From positions 1-60,518 of the IMG/VR virus record IMGVR_UViG_3300042539_002213: a stretch of DNA of 60,518 nucleotides; one strand, given 5' to 3'. Positions 43,571 to 52,434 of this stretch are shown here, in pieces (the stretch's first letter is position 1; every line of letters begins with the position of its first letter). The DNA comes from a virus. The position numbers and the translations under genes are program-made. Below the pieces are notes generated by a model. The model was not told the DNA's origin. It did no database searches and saw only the letters and a list, made by a program, of their open reading frames with translations.

Positions 43571-43708
43571 TTACGATCCTATAATTCGCAATGTCACGTA
43601 AAACAACAAAAACGAAAAAATACACAGTCCAAAATTACCTGTAAACATCAGGTAAAGACTAGTGCATAGTAATCCAAGACACCAAATTGCCAAAGGCTTA
43701 TCCATCAT
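43571..43708 (-). CDS. Membrane microprotein
   Basis: 45 residues: MMDKPLAIWCLGLLCTSLYL is one hydrophobic segment and FGLCIFSFLLFYVTLRIIG the second. It has a very strong GGAGGAAA site which lies inside a perfect hairpin (43711-43731). It is in the same order as the DUF1360-like gene downstream, so may act with it. Holin-like two-helix topology, unproven. Confidence 0.6.
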   Translation of the reverse strand: MMDKPLAIWCLGLLCTSLYLMFTGNFGLCIFSFLLFYVTLRIIGS

Positions 43709-43922
43709 TTTCCTCCGGGTTTTCCGGAGGAGACCAGCTATTTAAGACAACTCTATCTGAGGGAGGTGCACCTTCACCTGCGGCTAGTTCCTCCAACGGT
43801 TTTTCCGTTGGAGTAGTGTATTGATGGACTAGCAGCTGCTTTGGAGCAAGTCTAGACGTAGGCCAATTCAGCGGACGCCATTGTTTTCTCCGGCTAAAAG
43901 CGAAAGCACTTCTGGTTGGCAT
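43698..43922 (-). CDS. Small unknown basic/Pro-rich protein
   Basis: 74 residues, ATG after GGGGAGGCCGCA. N-terminal half is basic (SAFAFSRRKQWRPLNWP), the end is Pro- and Glu-rich (WSPPENPEENDG). Its 3' end contains the hairpin that covers the next gene's ribosome binding site. Disordered; function unknown. Confidence 0.5.
   Translation of the reverse strand: MPTRSAFAFSRRKQWRPLNWPTSRLAPKQLLVHQYTTPTEKPLEELAAGEGAPPSDRVVLNSWSPPENPEENDG
43711..43731 (-). promoter_or_regulatory. Hairpin that would sequester a ribosome binding site
   Basis: An 8-bp stem (TCCTCCGG / CCGGAGGA, loop GTTTT on the plus strand) whose 3' arm on the minus-strand RNA is the GGAGGA of the microprotein gene starting at 43708. 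It could block translation until unfolded. A second 9-bp hairpin (CTCCAACGG / CCGTTGGAG) lies 60 bp upstream at 43791-43813, inside the coding sequence of the next gene. Confidence 0.5.
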
Positions 43923-43944
43923 TGCGGCCTCCCCCTCTTAAAAG

Positions 43945-44118
43945 TTAGTCTTGATCTTGGTCAACTGGTGGGCCTAGTATTGCATTTTGCAAACTACTAG
44001 TAGCTGTTAAAATTCCACTGCAAGCTAGAATAACTAGCTTAACTGAAAAGCTTGTTAGCCCAATTATAGCTTTTACAAGCCCGACTAGTAATTCAAAAAC
44101 TACATCGCTCATTTTCAT
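43945..44118 (-). CDS. Small hydrophobic protein divergent from TerL
   Basis: 57 residues starting MKMSDVVFELLVGLVKAIIG, then VKLVILACSGILTATSS: two amphipathic or membrane-prone helices. Start at 44118 chosen for the GAGG site nine bases before. It is divergent from the terminase gene, with only 4 bp between the two starts. Function unknown; membrane association likely. Confidence 0.5.
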   Translation of the reverse strand: MKMSDVVFELLVGLVKAIIGLTSFSVKLVILACSGILTATSSLQNAILGPPVDQDQD

Positions 44119-44122
44119 AAAA

Positions 44123-47100
44123 ATGACCTCATCTTACGAAGAAATTAAAAACGCCAGAATGACGGCAAGTCAAGTTCTGGCTGCCGAACAGGCCCATGAT
44201 CCCTATGCAATTAGCGAAAATAAGCTGCTAGAGACAGCTATTTCCCAGGGTTACAGGCCGATATCTACTAGTAACGTTACAGACAGACGGCTGCACTTGG
44301 CAAAGTTTATGCTGGCAGATTCAGGGTATCTGACTTTGCAACCGCTTTTGCCTTTGCTTTTGTCTATCCGTGGTAAACCTTATCACTTACACGATCACTT
44401 TCCTTTTGCTCCTTTCTTTAGAACGAGAATGGCGCGAAAAACATTGTTAAAAACGGGCCGCCAAGTGTCGAAAACACTTAAAAAAGATTCTGAATTTAAT
44501 CGGGTTTACGATACATTTGGAAGGCGATACGCTCTACCGGATATTCAACCGGGGCTTAAAGTCCAATCATTAGACACTTCTAATTTTCAAACATGCGAAC
44601 AAGAAGTAGTCTGCCAGCACGCTAACCCAAGAAAAACCTGCTACTACGTGCGAACAAGGCGTGGTGTGGAAATGGAGTTAGCTGAAACGCATCCAATTTA
44701 TACCTACGAAGGATGGACTGCTATTTCAGAGCTAGAAGTAGGCGCACGAATCGCACACGTACGACAAGGAGGTAGATTTGGTCAGCTAAAAATAGAACAA
44801 GACAGAGTCTGTATTACGGCATACATGCTTGGAGACGGTTCATTTCGAGGTAATTATAGTTTTACAGCTGATAGAAACTCACAAGCTATTGTAGAGATGC
44901 GAAACTATTTAAAAGATTTTCGAGAGTACCCTAAAGAAGGAAGTACAGCTAACTCTCTAGTTCTTAATAAAGACCACAAAATTTATACTTGGGCAAAACA
45001 AGATAACTTAAACGGAAAGCTTGCACATGAAAAACACATGCCAGATTGGGTTTTTTTACTGTCTAGACAAGATACGCGTGTGTTTATTGAAAAACTTTGG
45101 GCTACAGACGGTATGGTTAAACCAACCAAAAATAAAGCCACAATAAGTTATACTTCTACGTCTAGATCTTTAGTCTATGACCTTAAATCTTTGCTTTCAA
45201 AGTTTGGTATACCTGTATCTATAAAAGAACGGCAGGGTGCTTATCGAAAGCTAACCGGTGAAATTGTTAGGTGTCGACGTTATTGGGTGCTTAGGGTAGA
45301 GACTCAAGAAGGGTGGCAGAAATTTTTTAAAGAGTTTTCAGTTCCGGACAAACCTAAATTTGAATTACCTAAATTAAAGTCAAACAACAATCGCTATACG
45401 ACACCTATTCAAATCAGCAGTCTTATAGCTGAAATAGCCGGAGAATGTCGTGGAATTAATAGTCACGGTGAAAACGCAACTTCACTTTTTAAACACAAAC
45501 TTAGAGTTAAACCTAAATATGCAGTTTCAAAAGAAAAGCTAAAGAAATACTTAAAGTTTTTTAAAACTCAGCGGGCAGATCATCATAAATTAAATGAATT
45601 TGAAAAGTATGTAAGTAACGATATTGACTGGGATGAAATTGTTGAAATTCAAAATATAGGAGAACACGAGTGTATAGACATTGAAGTAACTAACACTCAC
45701 AACTATCTGCTAGATGGAATAGCTTCTCATAATTCAACGTCACTTGCAGCTCAGGGAGTTTTGTTCTCAAACTGCATCCCGTACTTTAGCACGTTGTTTT
45801 TGACCCCGCTTTTTGAAATGATACGACGGTTCTCCCAGAACTACGTAGCACCGTTTATTGAAACCAGTCCTGTAGGCAAGTTGTTTACAGATGAAAAAAC
45901 TATTAACAACGTGCTACAGCGGTCATTTAAGAATCGGTCTCAAATGATCTTTTCTTTTGCTTACTTAGATGCTGAAAGAACACGGGGTATCTCTGCAGAC
46001 AAAAATTGTATTGACGAAATTCAAGATATGGATATTTCGTTTCTACCAATTATCCATGAGACAATTTCTGCATCCAGAAGCTGGGGTATTATCCAGTACG
46101 CAGGCACACCTAAGACACTTGATAACACGATTGAAAGGCTTTGGATTGACAGTTCCATGGCCGAATGGCTTATCAAATGCCCGCACGGAGGGTGCGGACA
46201 CTGGAACATACCGGCACTTGAGCATGATCTACTAAAGATGATTGGCCCAGTGCATAAAGAAATTAGTGAAACTTGCCCGGGTGTGATTTGTTCTAAGTGT
46301 GCAAAACCTATTAATCCCAGACCGCCTTACCAGGGTGGAACAGGCCGATGGGTACACCGTCATCCGTCTAAACGCTGGAAGTACGCTGGTTATCACGTGC
46401 CGCAGCTAATCATGCCTATGCATTATGCTAGCGTAGAAAAATGGCAGATACTTGTTGATAAGATGAACGGTAAAGGCAATACGCCTATTCACGTTTTTTA
46501 CAACGAAGTTTGTGGTGAATCTTGGGACAGCGGCAGTAAACTTGTTACAGTTACCGATCTTAAACGAGCTGCATGCTTGCCCTGGGAAAACAAACTAGAC
46601 GAAGCTCAAAATAATATCGAAGGCTATCTTTATAGGTTTGTTTCGGTCGACTGGGGTGGTGGCGGTGTAAGTAACGGTAAAAGCGATTTAGCTTTGCAGT
46701 CTTACACTTCTATTGCAGTGTGCGGCCTTTGTCCTGATGGTCGCGTAGATATTATTTACGGCTTTAGAAGCATGCACCCGCATGATCACATCCGAGAAGC
46801 TAAGCTGATTCTTGGAATAATGGCAGCGTTTAAATGCTCGCACGTAGTTCACGACTACACAGGAGCAGGTACAGTTAGAGAAACTGTTTTAGTGCAAGCT
46901 GGATTACCTATACGCAACATTTTGCCTGTAGCTTACACGGGACCAGCTAAAGGTGGCTTGATTTTGTTCAAGCCAGCAATACCTAAGCACCCCCGGGCAC
47001 ATTATGCAATGGATAGAAACCGTGCGCTTAATTACTGTTGCCAGTTTATTAAAAGCGGCGTGATACGGTTTTTCAGATACGATTACAAAGGATCAGATGA

Positions 47101-47350
47101 CGTTGGCCTCTTGCACGATTTTCTAAATCTTATTGAAGATAAATCTGAATCTGGATCTGGAAGAGACACCTACAAAATTCTACGCGATCCATCTGGACCC
47201 GATGACTTTGCGCAGGCTGTAACGATGGGAACGCTGATGCTATTTCAAATGCGCGGTCAGTTTCCTGACTTATCTGCCTACGAAGATATTGAGCTATCCG
47301 ATGACGTTATAGTATCATCTCAAGGCATTAAAGATCTTGATTGGTACTAG
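44123..47350 (+). CDS. terL: Large terminase subunit interrupted by an intein
   Basis: 1075 residues. N-terminal extein 1-117 ends GRQVSK, the first half of a Walker A motif; residues 118-537 are an intein; residue 538 onward restores STSLAAQG, so splicing gives GRQVSKSTSL, the TerL P-loop. Further motifs: CIDEIQDMDIS (Walker B with catalytic Glu), VSVDWGGGGVSNG, VHDYTGAG and DPSGPDDFAQAV for the RNase H-fold nuclease. Mature length about 655 residues. It packages phage DNA with the portal. No strong ribosome binding site is seen before the ATG. It is on the plus strand, unlike the portal 40 kb away. The last 23 nt overlap the next minus-strand gene. Confidence 0.9.
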   Translation: MTSSYEEIKNARMTASQVLAAEQAHDPYAISENKLLETAISQGYRPISTSNVTDRRLHLAKFMLADSGYLTLQPLLPLLLSIRGKPYHLHDHFPFAPFFRTRMARKTLLKTGRQVSKTLKKDSEFNRVYDTFGRRYALPDIQPGLKVQSLDTSNFQTCEQEVVCQHANPRKTCYYVRTRRGVEMELAETHPIYTYEGWTAISELEVGARIAHVRQGGRFGQLKIEQDRVCITAYMLGDGSFRGNYSFTADRNSQAIVEMRNYLKDFREYPKEGSTANSLVLNKDHKIYTWAKQDNLNGKLAHEKHMPDWVFLLSRQDTRVFIEKLWATDGMVKPTKNKATISYTSTSRSLVYDLKSLLSKFGIPVSIKERQGAYRKLTGEIVRCRRYWVLRVETQEGWQKFFKEFSVPDKPKFELPKLKSNNNRYTTPIQISSLIAEIAGECRGINSHGENATSLFKHKLRVKPKYAVSKEKLKKYLKFFKTQRADHHKLNEFEKYVSNDIDWDEIVEIQNIGEHECIDIEVTNTHNYLLDGIASHNSTSLAAQGVLFSNCIPYFSTLFLTPLFEMIRRFSQNYVAPFIETSPVGKLFTDEKTINNVLQRSFKNRSQMIFSFAYLDAERTRGISADKNCIDEIQDMDISFLPIIHETISASRSWGIIQYAGTPKTLDNTIERLWIDSSMAEWLIKCPHGGCGHWNIPALEHDLLKMIGPVHKEISETCPGVICSKCAKPINPRPPYQGGTGRWVHRHPSKRWKYAGYHVPQLIMPMHYASVEKWQILVDKMNGKGNTPIHVFYNEVCGESWDSGSKLVTVTDLKRAACLPWENKLDEAQNNIEGYLYRFVSVDWGGGGVSNGKSDLALQSYTSIAVCGLCPDGRVDIIYGFRSMHPHDHIREAKLILGIMAAFKCSHVVHDYTGAGTVRETVLVQAGLPIRNILPVAYTGPAKGGLILFKPAIPKHPRAHYAMDRNRALNYCCQFIKSGVIRFFRYDYKGSDDVGLLHDFLNLIEDKSESGSGRDTYKILRDPSGPDDFAQAVTMGTLMLFQMRGQFPDLSAYEDIELSDDVIVSSQGIKDLDWY
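44474..45733 (+). mobile_element. Intein in the TerL Walker A loop, with LAGLIDADG endonuclease
   Basis: 420 residues, in frame. N-terminal splice block begins TLKKDSEFNRVYDT, so the first residue is Thr instead of the usual Cys/Ser. Block B is ETHPIYTYEGW (TxxH-like), the endonuclease has AYMLGDGSFRG and KLWATDGMVKP (two LAGLIDADG-type motifs), block F is ECIDIEVTNTHNYLLDG and the end is IASHN followed by Ser +1 of the extein. The penultimate His and final Asn support splicing. Class-3 WCT pattern is not evident because F retains Asp. A homing element inserted in an essential site of terminase. Confidence 0.85.
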
Positions 47351-49568
47351 CGGTTAACCGCAGGTAACCCTTTTGAATTACCTCAGGTGGCGTAGTCTTA
47401 AATACCTTTAGAAATTCTTCGCAGGTAAACTCTAGCCATTTTTGGTAATGCTTTCGGTAAGGTATTTTTTCCATTGCTGTAAAGTGTTGCAGATACAGTG
47501 GAACAATACTACCTACGCCAGCAGAAATAAGTCTTGGGCTTAAATCCTCGTCATCGGCCTGCACTTTAACCAGTTCGTCTGCTTTAGAAGTGTTGCCTAC
47601 AGTCACGAAATAATTATCGGTAGCGTTACGCCGAGCTTTATTTAGACAGTCAAATACCCTGGGCCAACTGTGTTCCCATTTACCCTCCGGGCTTTTACTT
47701 ATGTGCATTTTTTCTGTAAGTTGATACAGAAACGCATCGTATTCTTTCCTATCTATAAGTATTCCGTACGGTATTCTACTAGCTGCTGCGGCTGTTAGTT
47801 GTGCGCAAAGAGCAATACTAAATCCCCAGACTATTTCCATCTCAGGACCACTCTTGCTTAAATCTTCTTCAACCGAGTTTAAATCGTATGTGGTTTTGTC
47901 TGGCCCGGGTGTCTCAGGTAAGAACGTAAACTCAAGTGTTTCGTTAAATTTACCTTTAAGTATTTTTGTTCTTGCAAATTGAAATCCTTCTTTGTCCCAA
48001 CCTATACGCTCTAGTCCGACTACCATTTTAGGTTCATTAAACCTACAAGCAGCGTCGATAGGATTAAAGTTATCGGTGGTCTTATGTTTAAAAATACTGT
48101 GCTCGCTGGGAACCAGCATAGATACACCGTTTTTCTCGCCAAGATCTTTAAACCACAGTAAAGATGCTTCTTTAGTTGTAGTTCTAAACGGTATTTCTTT
48201 TTTAGTTGTTATTAGCTTTCCAATGTACTCTCTTTTGTTGTTTGGCCTAACTACAACGTAATCTACTCGAACAATACCAGGCAATTTAAGTTGACCACTA
48301 AAGTTGTACCACTTACCTTCTTTTTCTACGACGACTACGTAACCGTGAGTTCCAAGTTTTCCGCCTTTAGCTAGTGTAGGTACATTAACACGCCTAGGTG
48401 CGCTGCCTTTAAAATCAGGGCCTATGCTTCTGCGAACTAGCTTAGATACTTCGGCACTAAACTTATCCGCTTCAGTAATTAATTGAATCTTTTCTGCAAC
48501 TGATGCGCGACGTAACCAGTTTACAAGTGCCTGCTCATACGGCAGCGAATTGGATTCTATCTTACGCACATTATCTATAGCTGACTCGTACTTTATCCAT
48601 TTGTCCCAGTCTTCTTTGGGTGTAGATTTAACGTCAGCCGTTAGCCTAGAAGGGCCGACAAAAGATATTCTTGCGTCAGCCATCATTGCCTGGTGTAGCA
48701 TTAGTGGCGTTGGGTAGCGTTCCCAAAACACAGGCATAAACCCGTCTAGAATAGTCCACTGTATTTTTGGAACAGAAATCAAAGCAGGTTTCCAGGCTAA
48801 TATCGGTAAAGGAACATTGCTGGTTTGAAAATTACCGTGTTGCAGCTTTAAAGAATTGCGCACCATTGACGTAACAATAACGTACTGCGTTTGAAATTTA
48901 GGCATAAATTGCAAACCAGAAAAAGCTATGTCTGAAATAGAATTTTGCCTGCCCGGAGAGATTTCATTGTCTTCAGTTAGGTACAAAAAATACGAAATTT
49001 GTTTTGTATTTTTGTAGCACGGAACCATTACAAAGGCGTTATTTTTTACCCGTGCATTTGTCTTCACGTGCGTTCTTAATTCTTTGCAATTCATAACACC
49101 GTACAGTGCAGCCGGGCCTTCAAGCAGCCGTTCGTTACTCATTGCATCAGGCATAATGCCTATTTTTGTTAGTATTTTTTGCTCATTTAAATCCGGCTTT
49201 AACATCTTTCTGCGGGTGGCAATGTGCAATTTGTCTAGCCGACGTTGATTATTTTGATTTTTCACAAACAACGTCAAAGTGTCTTCGTTTAGCTGGAAAT
49301 TTAGCTTTTCGTGTAGATATTTAATCGTAGAGACAGGGTTTAAGCGTAACCGCTGGGAAGCTAATTCCAGCACAGTTCCTGATTTTTTACAGTTATAGCA
49401 GTAGTGCGTTTCCTCAAGATTTATGCTATCTTGTTGTATTGTCCAGGTGAACTCACCGCAAAACGGACACTTACCTGAAGAGTTTTGGCCCTCAAACGCT
49501 TCTAAACCAATGTATTTAGCGATAGCCGAATAGGGCAAACTGGCATGAATGTCTAGGAGATTTGACAT
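47328..49568 (-). CDS. Zinc-finger primase-like protein
   Basis: 746 residues from ATG at 49568; a longer frame would begin inside the opposite-strand gene. The N-terminus has a CHC2-type zinc finger (KCPFCGEFTWT and THYCYNCKKSG) followed by a helix SQRLRLNP, as in DNA primases. A possible TOPRIM-like part follows, but the catalytic Glu and DxD are not clear. The long C-terminal half, with WGFSIALCAQLTAAAASRIPYG, recalls helicase or primase-helicase ends without a standard Walker A. A second primase-type protein besides the one at 23791, perhaps priming or loading at another stage. It starts head to head with the plus-strand gene (CATG) and ends overlapping TerL. Confidence 0.5.
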   Translation of the reverse strand: MSNLLDIHASLPYSAIAKYIGLEAFEGQNSSGKCPFCGEFTWTIQQDSINLEETHYCYNCKKSGTVLELASQRLRLNPVSTIKYLHEKLNFQLNEDTLTLFVKNQNNQRRLDKLHIATRRKMLKPDLNEQKILTKIGIMPDAMSNERLLEGPAALYGVMNCKELRTHVKTNARVKNNAFVMVPCYKNTKQISYFLYLTEDNEISPGRQNSISDIAFSGLQFMPKFQTQYVIVTSMVRNSLKLQHGNFQTSNVPLPILAWKPALISVPKIQWTILDGFMPVFWERYPTPLMLHQAMMADARISFVGPSRLTADVKSTPKEDWDKWIKYESAIDNVRKIESNSLPYEQALVNWLRRASVAEKIQLITEADKFSAEVSKLVRRSIGPDFKGSAPRRVNVPTLAKGGKLGTHGYVVVVEKEGKWYNFSGQLKLPGIVRVDYVVVRPNNKREYIGKLITTKKEIPFRTTTKEASLLWFKDLGEKNGVSMLVPSEHSIFKHKTTDNFNPIDAACRFNEPKMVVGLERIGWDKEGFQFARTKILKGKFNETLEFTFLPETPGPDKTTYDLNSVEEDLSKSGPEMEIVWGFSIALCAQLTAAAASRIPYGILIDRKEYDAFLYQLTEKMHISKSPEGKWEHSWPRVFDCLNKARRNATDNYFVTVGNTSKADELVKVQADDEDLSPRLISAGVGSIVPLYLQHFTAMEKIPYRKHYQKWLEFTCEEFLKVFKTTPPEVIQKGYLRLTASTNQDL

Positions 49569-50721
49569 GACTATTTTTGCAGTTGATCCAACAACAGATA
49601 AAACAAAATCGGAACTGGTTAAAATTGCCGATGCATTCAATTTACCGGATTTTGTGAAAGCTGCGGATCTAGATGCAACAATGCACCCTGAAAACATCGC
49701 CGTTACAGCGTATGCCGATCCCTATTCGCAGCGCTATCCGTGTCATACGGCTGCTGCAACTTGGCTTTCTACTGCTTATTTTGCGACAAAAAAGGGATCT
49801 TTCAATCTCAAACACCAGAAAAAGATTCAGGAAAGGTTAGAAAAAGCTGCAGCTTATTTTGCTATTTCTAGCTTATGTAGTGATTTGTATAGTAAGGCTG
49901 AACTTCAAAAACAAAGCAATTTAACCGACTCGGATTTTGCCTACGTCTACCAAGTGGGTGATCAGAAAGAAAGACACTACCCTATTACTACGGCTGAAGA
50001 AGTAAAAACTGCAGCACAGTGGTTGCACGATAATCAAGACAACTTTATTTTTGCAGACAGAAATACAGTTGCAGATAAGATCTACACGAAAGCCGTTTCT
50101 AAAAATGTAGACCTCGGTGAAAAGCTAGCTGAGTTTATTGAAAAACAAGCGGGCTACGGTGTACCAGATATTAGCAACGTACATCAGGCATTGACCAATA
50201 GAGCTTTGCTTGCAGTAAATAAAGAACACCGAGCTTCAATTGAAAAGCTGGCTGAAGAAGTAACCGAGAAACCAGAATTGTTTCTAGACCGACAGTCTGC
50301 AATCAAGCTTGCCGCAACTATCGACCAGCTTGATTATTCATTGGGTATTAAAGGTAAGTACGGTAGTCTTTTATCTAGACCCGAAGATATCGTATTTACA
50401 GTGGCGCTTCGAAAAGCTGCATCAGCTTGCAGTGATGCCTGCGAGCTTCAAACTGGAAACGTGTACACCAAGGATCAACTTGCTAAACTTGCACGCCAAG
50501 ACTTAATTGAACTCTTTGGTGATGATTTTGCCAAAGAAGCCTGCGTTGGGTTGCAAGTTGATCCAGAGAAATTAGCTTCTATTGCACATACGCTGCCCAA
50601 ACCGGACGCAGAGCTACTGGAGAAATTACTAAAAGAGGCGGGACAAACACCTTCTATTAGCAAATCTGCAAGTAGCTCTGCGTGTTCTGTGTTGACAGCT
50701 GAAATGGCCGGTGACTACTAG
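49567..50721 (+). CDS. Unknown plus-strand protein
   Basis: 384 residues from the ATG at 49567, preceded by AGGAGATTTGAC. It starts MTIFAVDPTTDKTKSELVKI and is helical and acidic, with AADLDATMHPENIAVTAYAD and a Ser-rich end (PSISKSASSSACSVL). No motif recognised. With TerL it is one of three plus-strand genes; the terminase neighbourhood suggests a packaging or structural role, by position only. It converges on the minus gene downstream with no terminator between. Confidence 0.5.
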   Translation: MTIFAVDPTTDKTKSELVKIADAFNLPDFVKAADLDATMHPENIAVTAYADPYSQRYPCHTAAATWLSTAYFATKKGSFNLKHQKKIQERLEKAAAYFAISSLCSDLYSKAELQKQSNLTDSDFAYVYQVGDQKERHYPITTAEEVKTAAQWLHDNQDNFIFADRNTVADKIYTKAVSKNVDLGEKLAEFIEKQAGYGVPDISNVHQALTNRALLAVNKEHRASIEKLAEEVTEKPELFLDRQSAIKLAATIDQLDYSLGIKGKYGSLLSRPEDIVFTVALRKAASACSDACELQTGNVYTKDQLAKLARQDLIELFGDDFAKEACVGLQVDPEKLASIAHTLPKPDAELLEKLLKEAGQTPSISKSASSSACSVLTAEMAGDY

Positions 50722-51155
50722 CGTTTAATTAGAGGCTTAACGAAGTCTCTTCTGATGCCTAACCGCTCTATGCCGTAGCCTGAAGCGGTTTCCATAATCA
50801 GCGTCTTGTCTTCATGTGAAACAAAAGCTCTACGCAATTCAGCTAGCGTATTGATACCCCACAGTAGGCTAAATACGTAGGGAATCTCGGATTCAGCTTT
50901 ATTACGCATCGGAAAATCGATCAATTCAGACCGAAGATTCCAGGTATCAACGGTATCCTGATTGACGATCCCAGTATAACCGGTATCGTCATAAAACTTA
51001 AACCACAGGCTGCCGTCTAGGATTTTTCGGGTAGTACCGTAAACGGCAATTAGCCGATCACCGACTTGATAAATACGCACTTGACTGCGATTGTTGTTTT
51101 CCTTCTTGAAATAGTTCTTCTTGACTTTCTTTTGACCTTGTACGGATGCGTTCAT
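50718..51155 (-). CDS. Unknown protein
   Basis: 145 residues with a beta-rich core (VRIYQVGDRLIAVYGTTRKI, GSLWFKFYDDTGYTGIV) and a helical end. Its start overlaps the Gp88-like gene by 98 nt, more than elsewhere, so a later in-frame start is possible. Not recognised. Confidence 0.5.
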   Translation of the reverse strand: MNASVQGQKKVKKNYFKKENNNRSQVRIYQVGDRLIAVYGTTRKILDGSLWFKFYDDTGYTGIVNQDTVDTWNLRSELIDFPMRNKAESEIPYVFSLLWGINTLAELRRAFVSHEDKTLIMETASGYGIERLGIRRDFVKPLIKR

Positions 51156-51927
51156 AATTCTTCTTGGTTTTCTTCATGTAAAATTTGCGGCGAGTACGGA
51201 CAGGCTTAGCTCCGCCGCAAGAAGCTAAGTCTGGTTTTTGTGTGACAACTTTATTGTTTATCCGGTGTAACATATCCGGCTTAAAACAAAGCTTACAGGC
51301 ACTACAAGTTGTCGTAGTAGTACCGTTTTCAACTGGACAAACTAGAGTTCCGTTTACCTTTTTTACAACAGTAGTTCGTTTATTACGAAAAAACAAATCT
51401 ACCTTGTAATTAGGTACATCTAGATTATCTTCCTGCAGATAACACCTATTGGTATTAGGTATTTCTACAGCTGGGCCTGTGTCACGGTCACAAGAAAGCC
51501 ATAATCGCATATTTGGTAGAGCCGCTAGTTCAGCTAGCGCAGCGATCATAGCAGAATTGTCCTTACCGTCTTCTCTACGCCAACTTCTTGTATATGCGTA
51601 GAAAACAACATCAGGTCTGCTTTTAGCAATGCGTATCCATTTGCGCACGTAACCAGGTGAGTAGAAATCTCCGGCTGCGTGTATGCGAACGATAGCGACT
51701 GCAAAAAGCACCAAGTAGCTTAGAACAAAAGATACAAACCTATTTGTCAAAGAAAGTTTATAGTTTCTGTCTAAGCATCGTTGAACATTTTTTCGCCGGT
51801 AGTGACTGCGAAGTGCGTAGCATAGCATTAAGCATTTTTTTGTAGCACCTATGCAAATATTACCTATACCGGCTGGTATACTCCATTGATGTATTTTTTT
51901 ACCGAGTTTGGAATTACCTAATCTCAC
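51058..51927 (-). CDS. Gp88-family protein
   Basis: 289 residues, GTG start overlapping the upstream stop (GTGA). Motifs NSKLGKKIHQWSIPAGIG, CLMLCYALRSHYRR, then IVRIHAAGDFYSPGYVRKWI and FYAYTRSWRRED match the gene product 88 family of phages; further Cys (VENGTTTTTCSACKLCFKPD) could hold a cluster or zinc. The role of Gp88 proteins is not known; the radical-SAM or nuclease resemblance of the family is unproven. The C-terminus is basic (RRKFYMKKTKKNYERIRTRS). Confidence 0.7.
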   Translation of the reverse strand: MRLGNSKLGKKIHQWSIPAGIGNICIGATKKCLMLCYALRSHYRRKNVQRCLDRNYKLSLTNRFVSFVLSYLVLFAVAIVRIHAAGDFYSPGYVRKWIRIAKSRPDVVFYAYTRSWRREDGKDNSAMIAALAELAALPNMRLWLSCDRDTGPAVEIPNTNRCYLQEDNLDVPNYKVDLFFRNKRTTVVKKVNGTLVCPVENGTTTTTCSACKLCFKPDMLHRINNKVVTQKPDLASCGGAKPVRTRRKFYMKKTKKNYERIRTRSKESQEELFQEGKQQSQSSAYLSSR

Positions 51928-52136
51928 GTTTCGTCCTCAACCAAATTGTTTTTCTCTGCGATCCAGTGAGACAATACAAAGTAACCGGTATCGTTTTCAG
52001 CAATACAGTCGGTGTTTTTTAATTGACTAGCTGGAATCCAGATACTCATTTTCTTAGGCTTAACTATGTCAATAAGCCAAGCTTTGCGCGTTATTCGTTT
52101 AACTGTACCTTCTACAGTCACATCGGCTTTAGACAT
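51924..52136 (-). CDS. Small beta-rich unknown protein
   Basis: 70 residues: KADVTVEGTVKRITRKAWLI then MSIWIPASQLKNTD, a set of strands that may form a small barrel. It starts within the previous stop region and is coupled to the Gp88-like gene. Unrecognised. Confidence 0.5.
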   Translation of the reverse strand: MSKADVTVEGTVKRITRKAWLIDIVKPKKMSIWIPASQLKNTDCIAENDTGYFVLSHWIAEKNNLVEDET

Positions 52137-52434
52137 CAGCGTTCTCCCTACAGTCTTCGGATAAAAGATATGCCTTAACTACAAAAGTAGCTGAGCCGTA
52201 CGGATTAATTAAACCGTTAGCTGGCAGTTCTTTGTAGTTATTATTTGGGCCGTAAGGTAATATCACCTGATGACCTAGGCGGCTGCTACACATATCTTCA
52301 CACTGAGCTAAAAGCCAACCTGTAGGCTTAAACTCCTTAATTTGCAGCTTCAAACGCGATAGAAGAGTCTCATGAGTACAAACTTGAGTTTCGCAATACT
52401 TGCTTGCGAAAGAATTAAAATCAGATTTTTGCAT
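52129..52434 (-). CDS. Small unknown protein
   Basis: 101 residues with scattered Cys (KYCETQVCTHE; CEDMCSS) and a SATFVVKAYLL strand. Overlaps the next gene by 8 nt. Not recognised. Confidence 0.5.
   Translation of the reverse strand: MQKSDFNSFASKYCETQVCTHETLLSRLKLQIKEFKPTGWLLAQCEDMCSSRLGHQVILPYGPNNNYKELPANGLINPYGSATFVVKAYLLSEDCRENADV

Noticed and set aside
44474-45733. Group I intron in TerL
   Set aside because: The reading frame is open throughout, with intein splice blocks and a His-Asn end followed by Ser, so a protein intein fits better.
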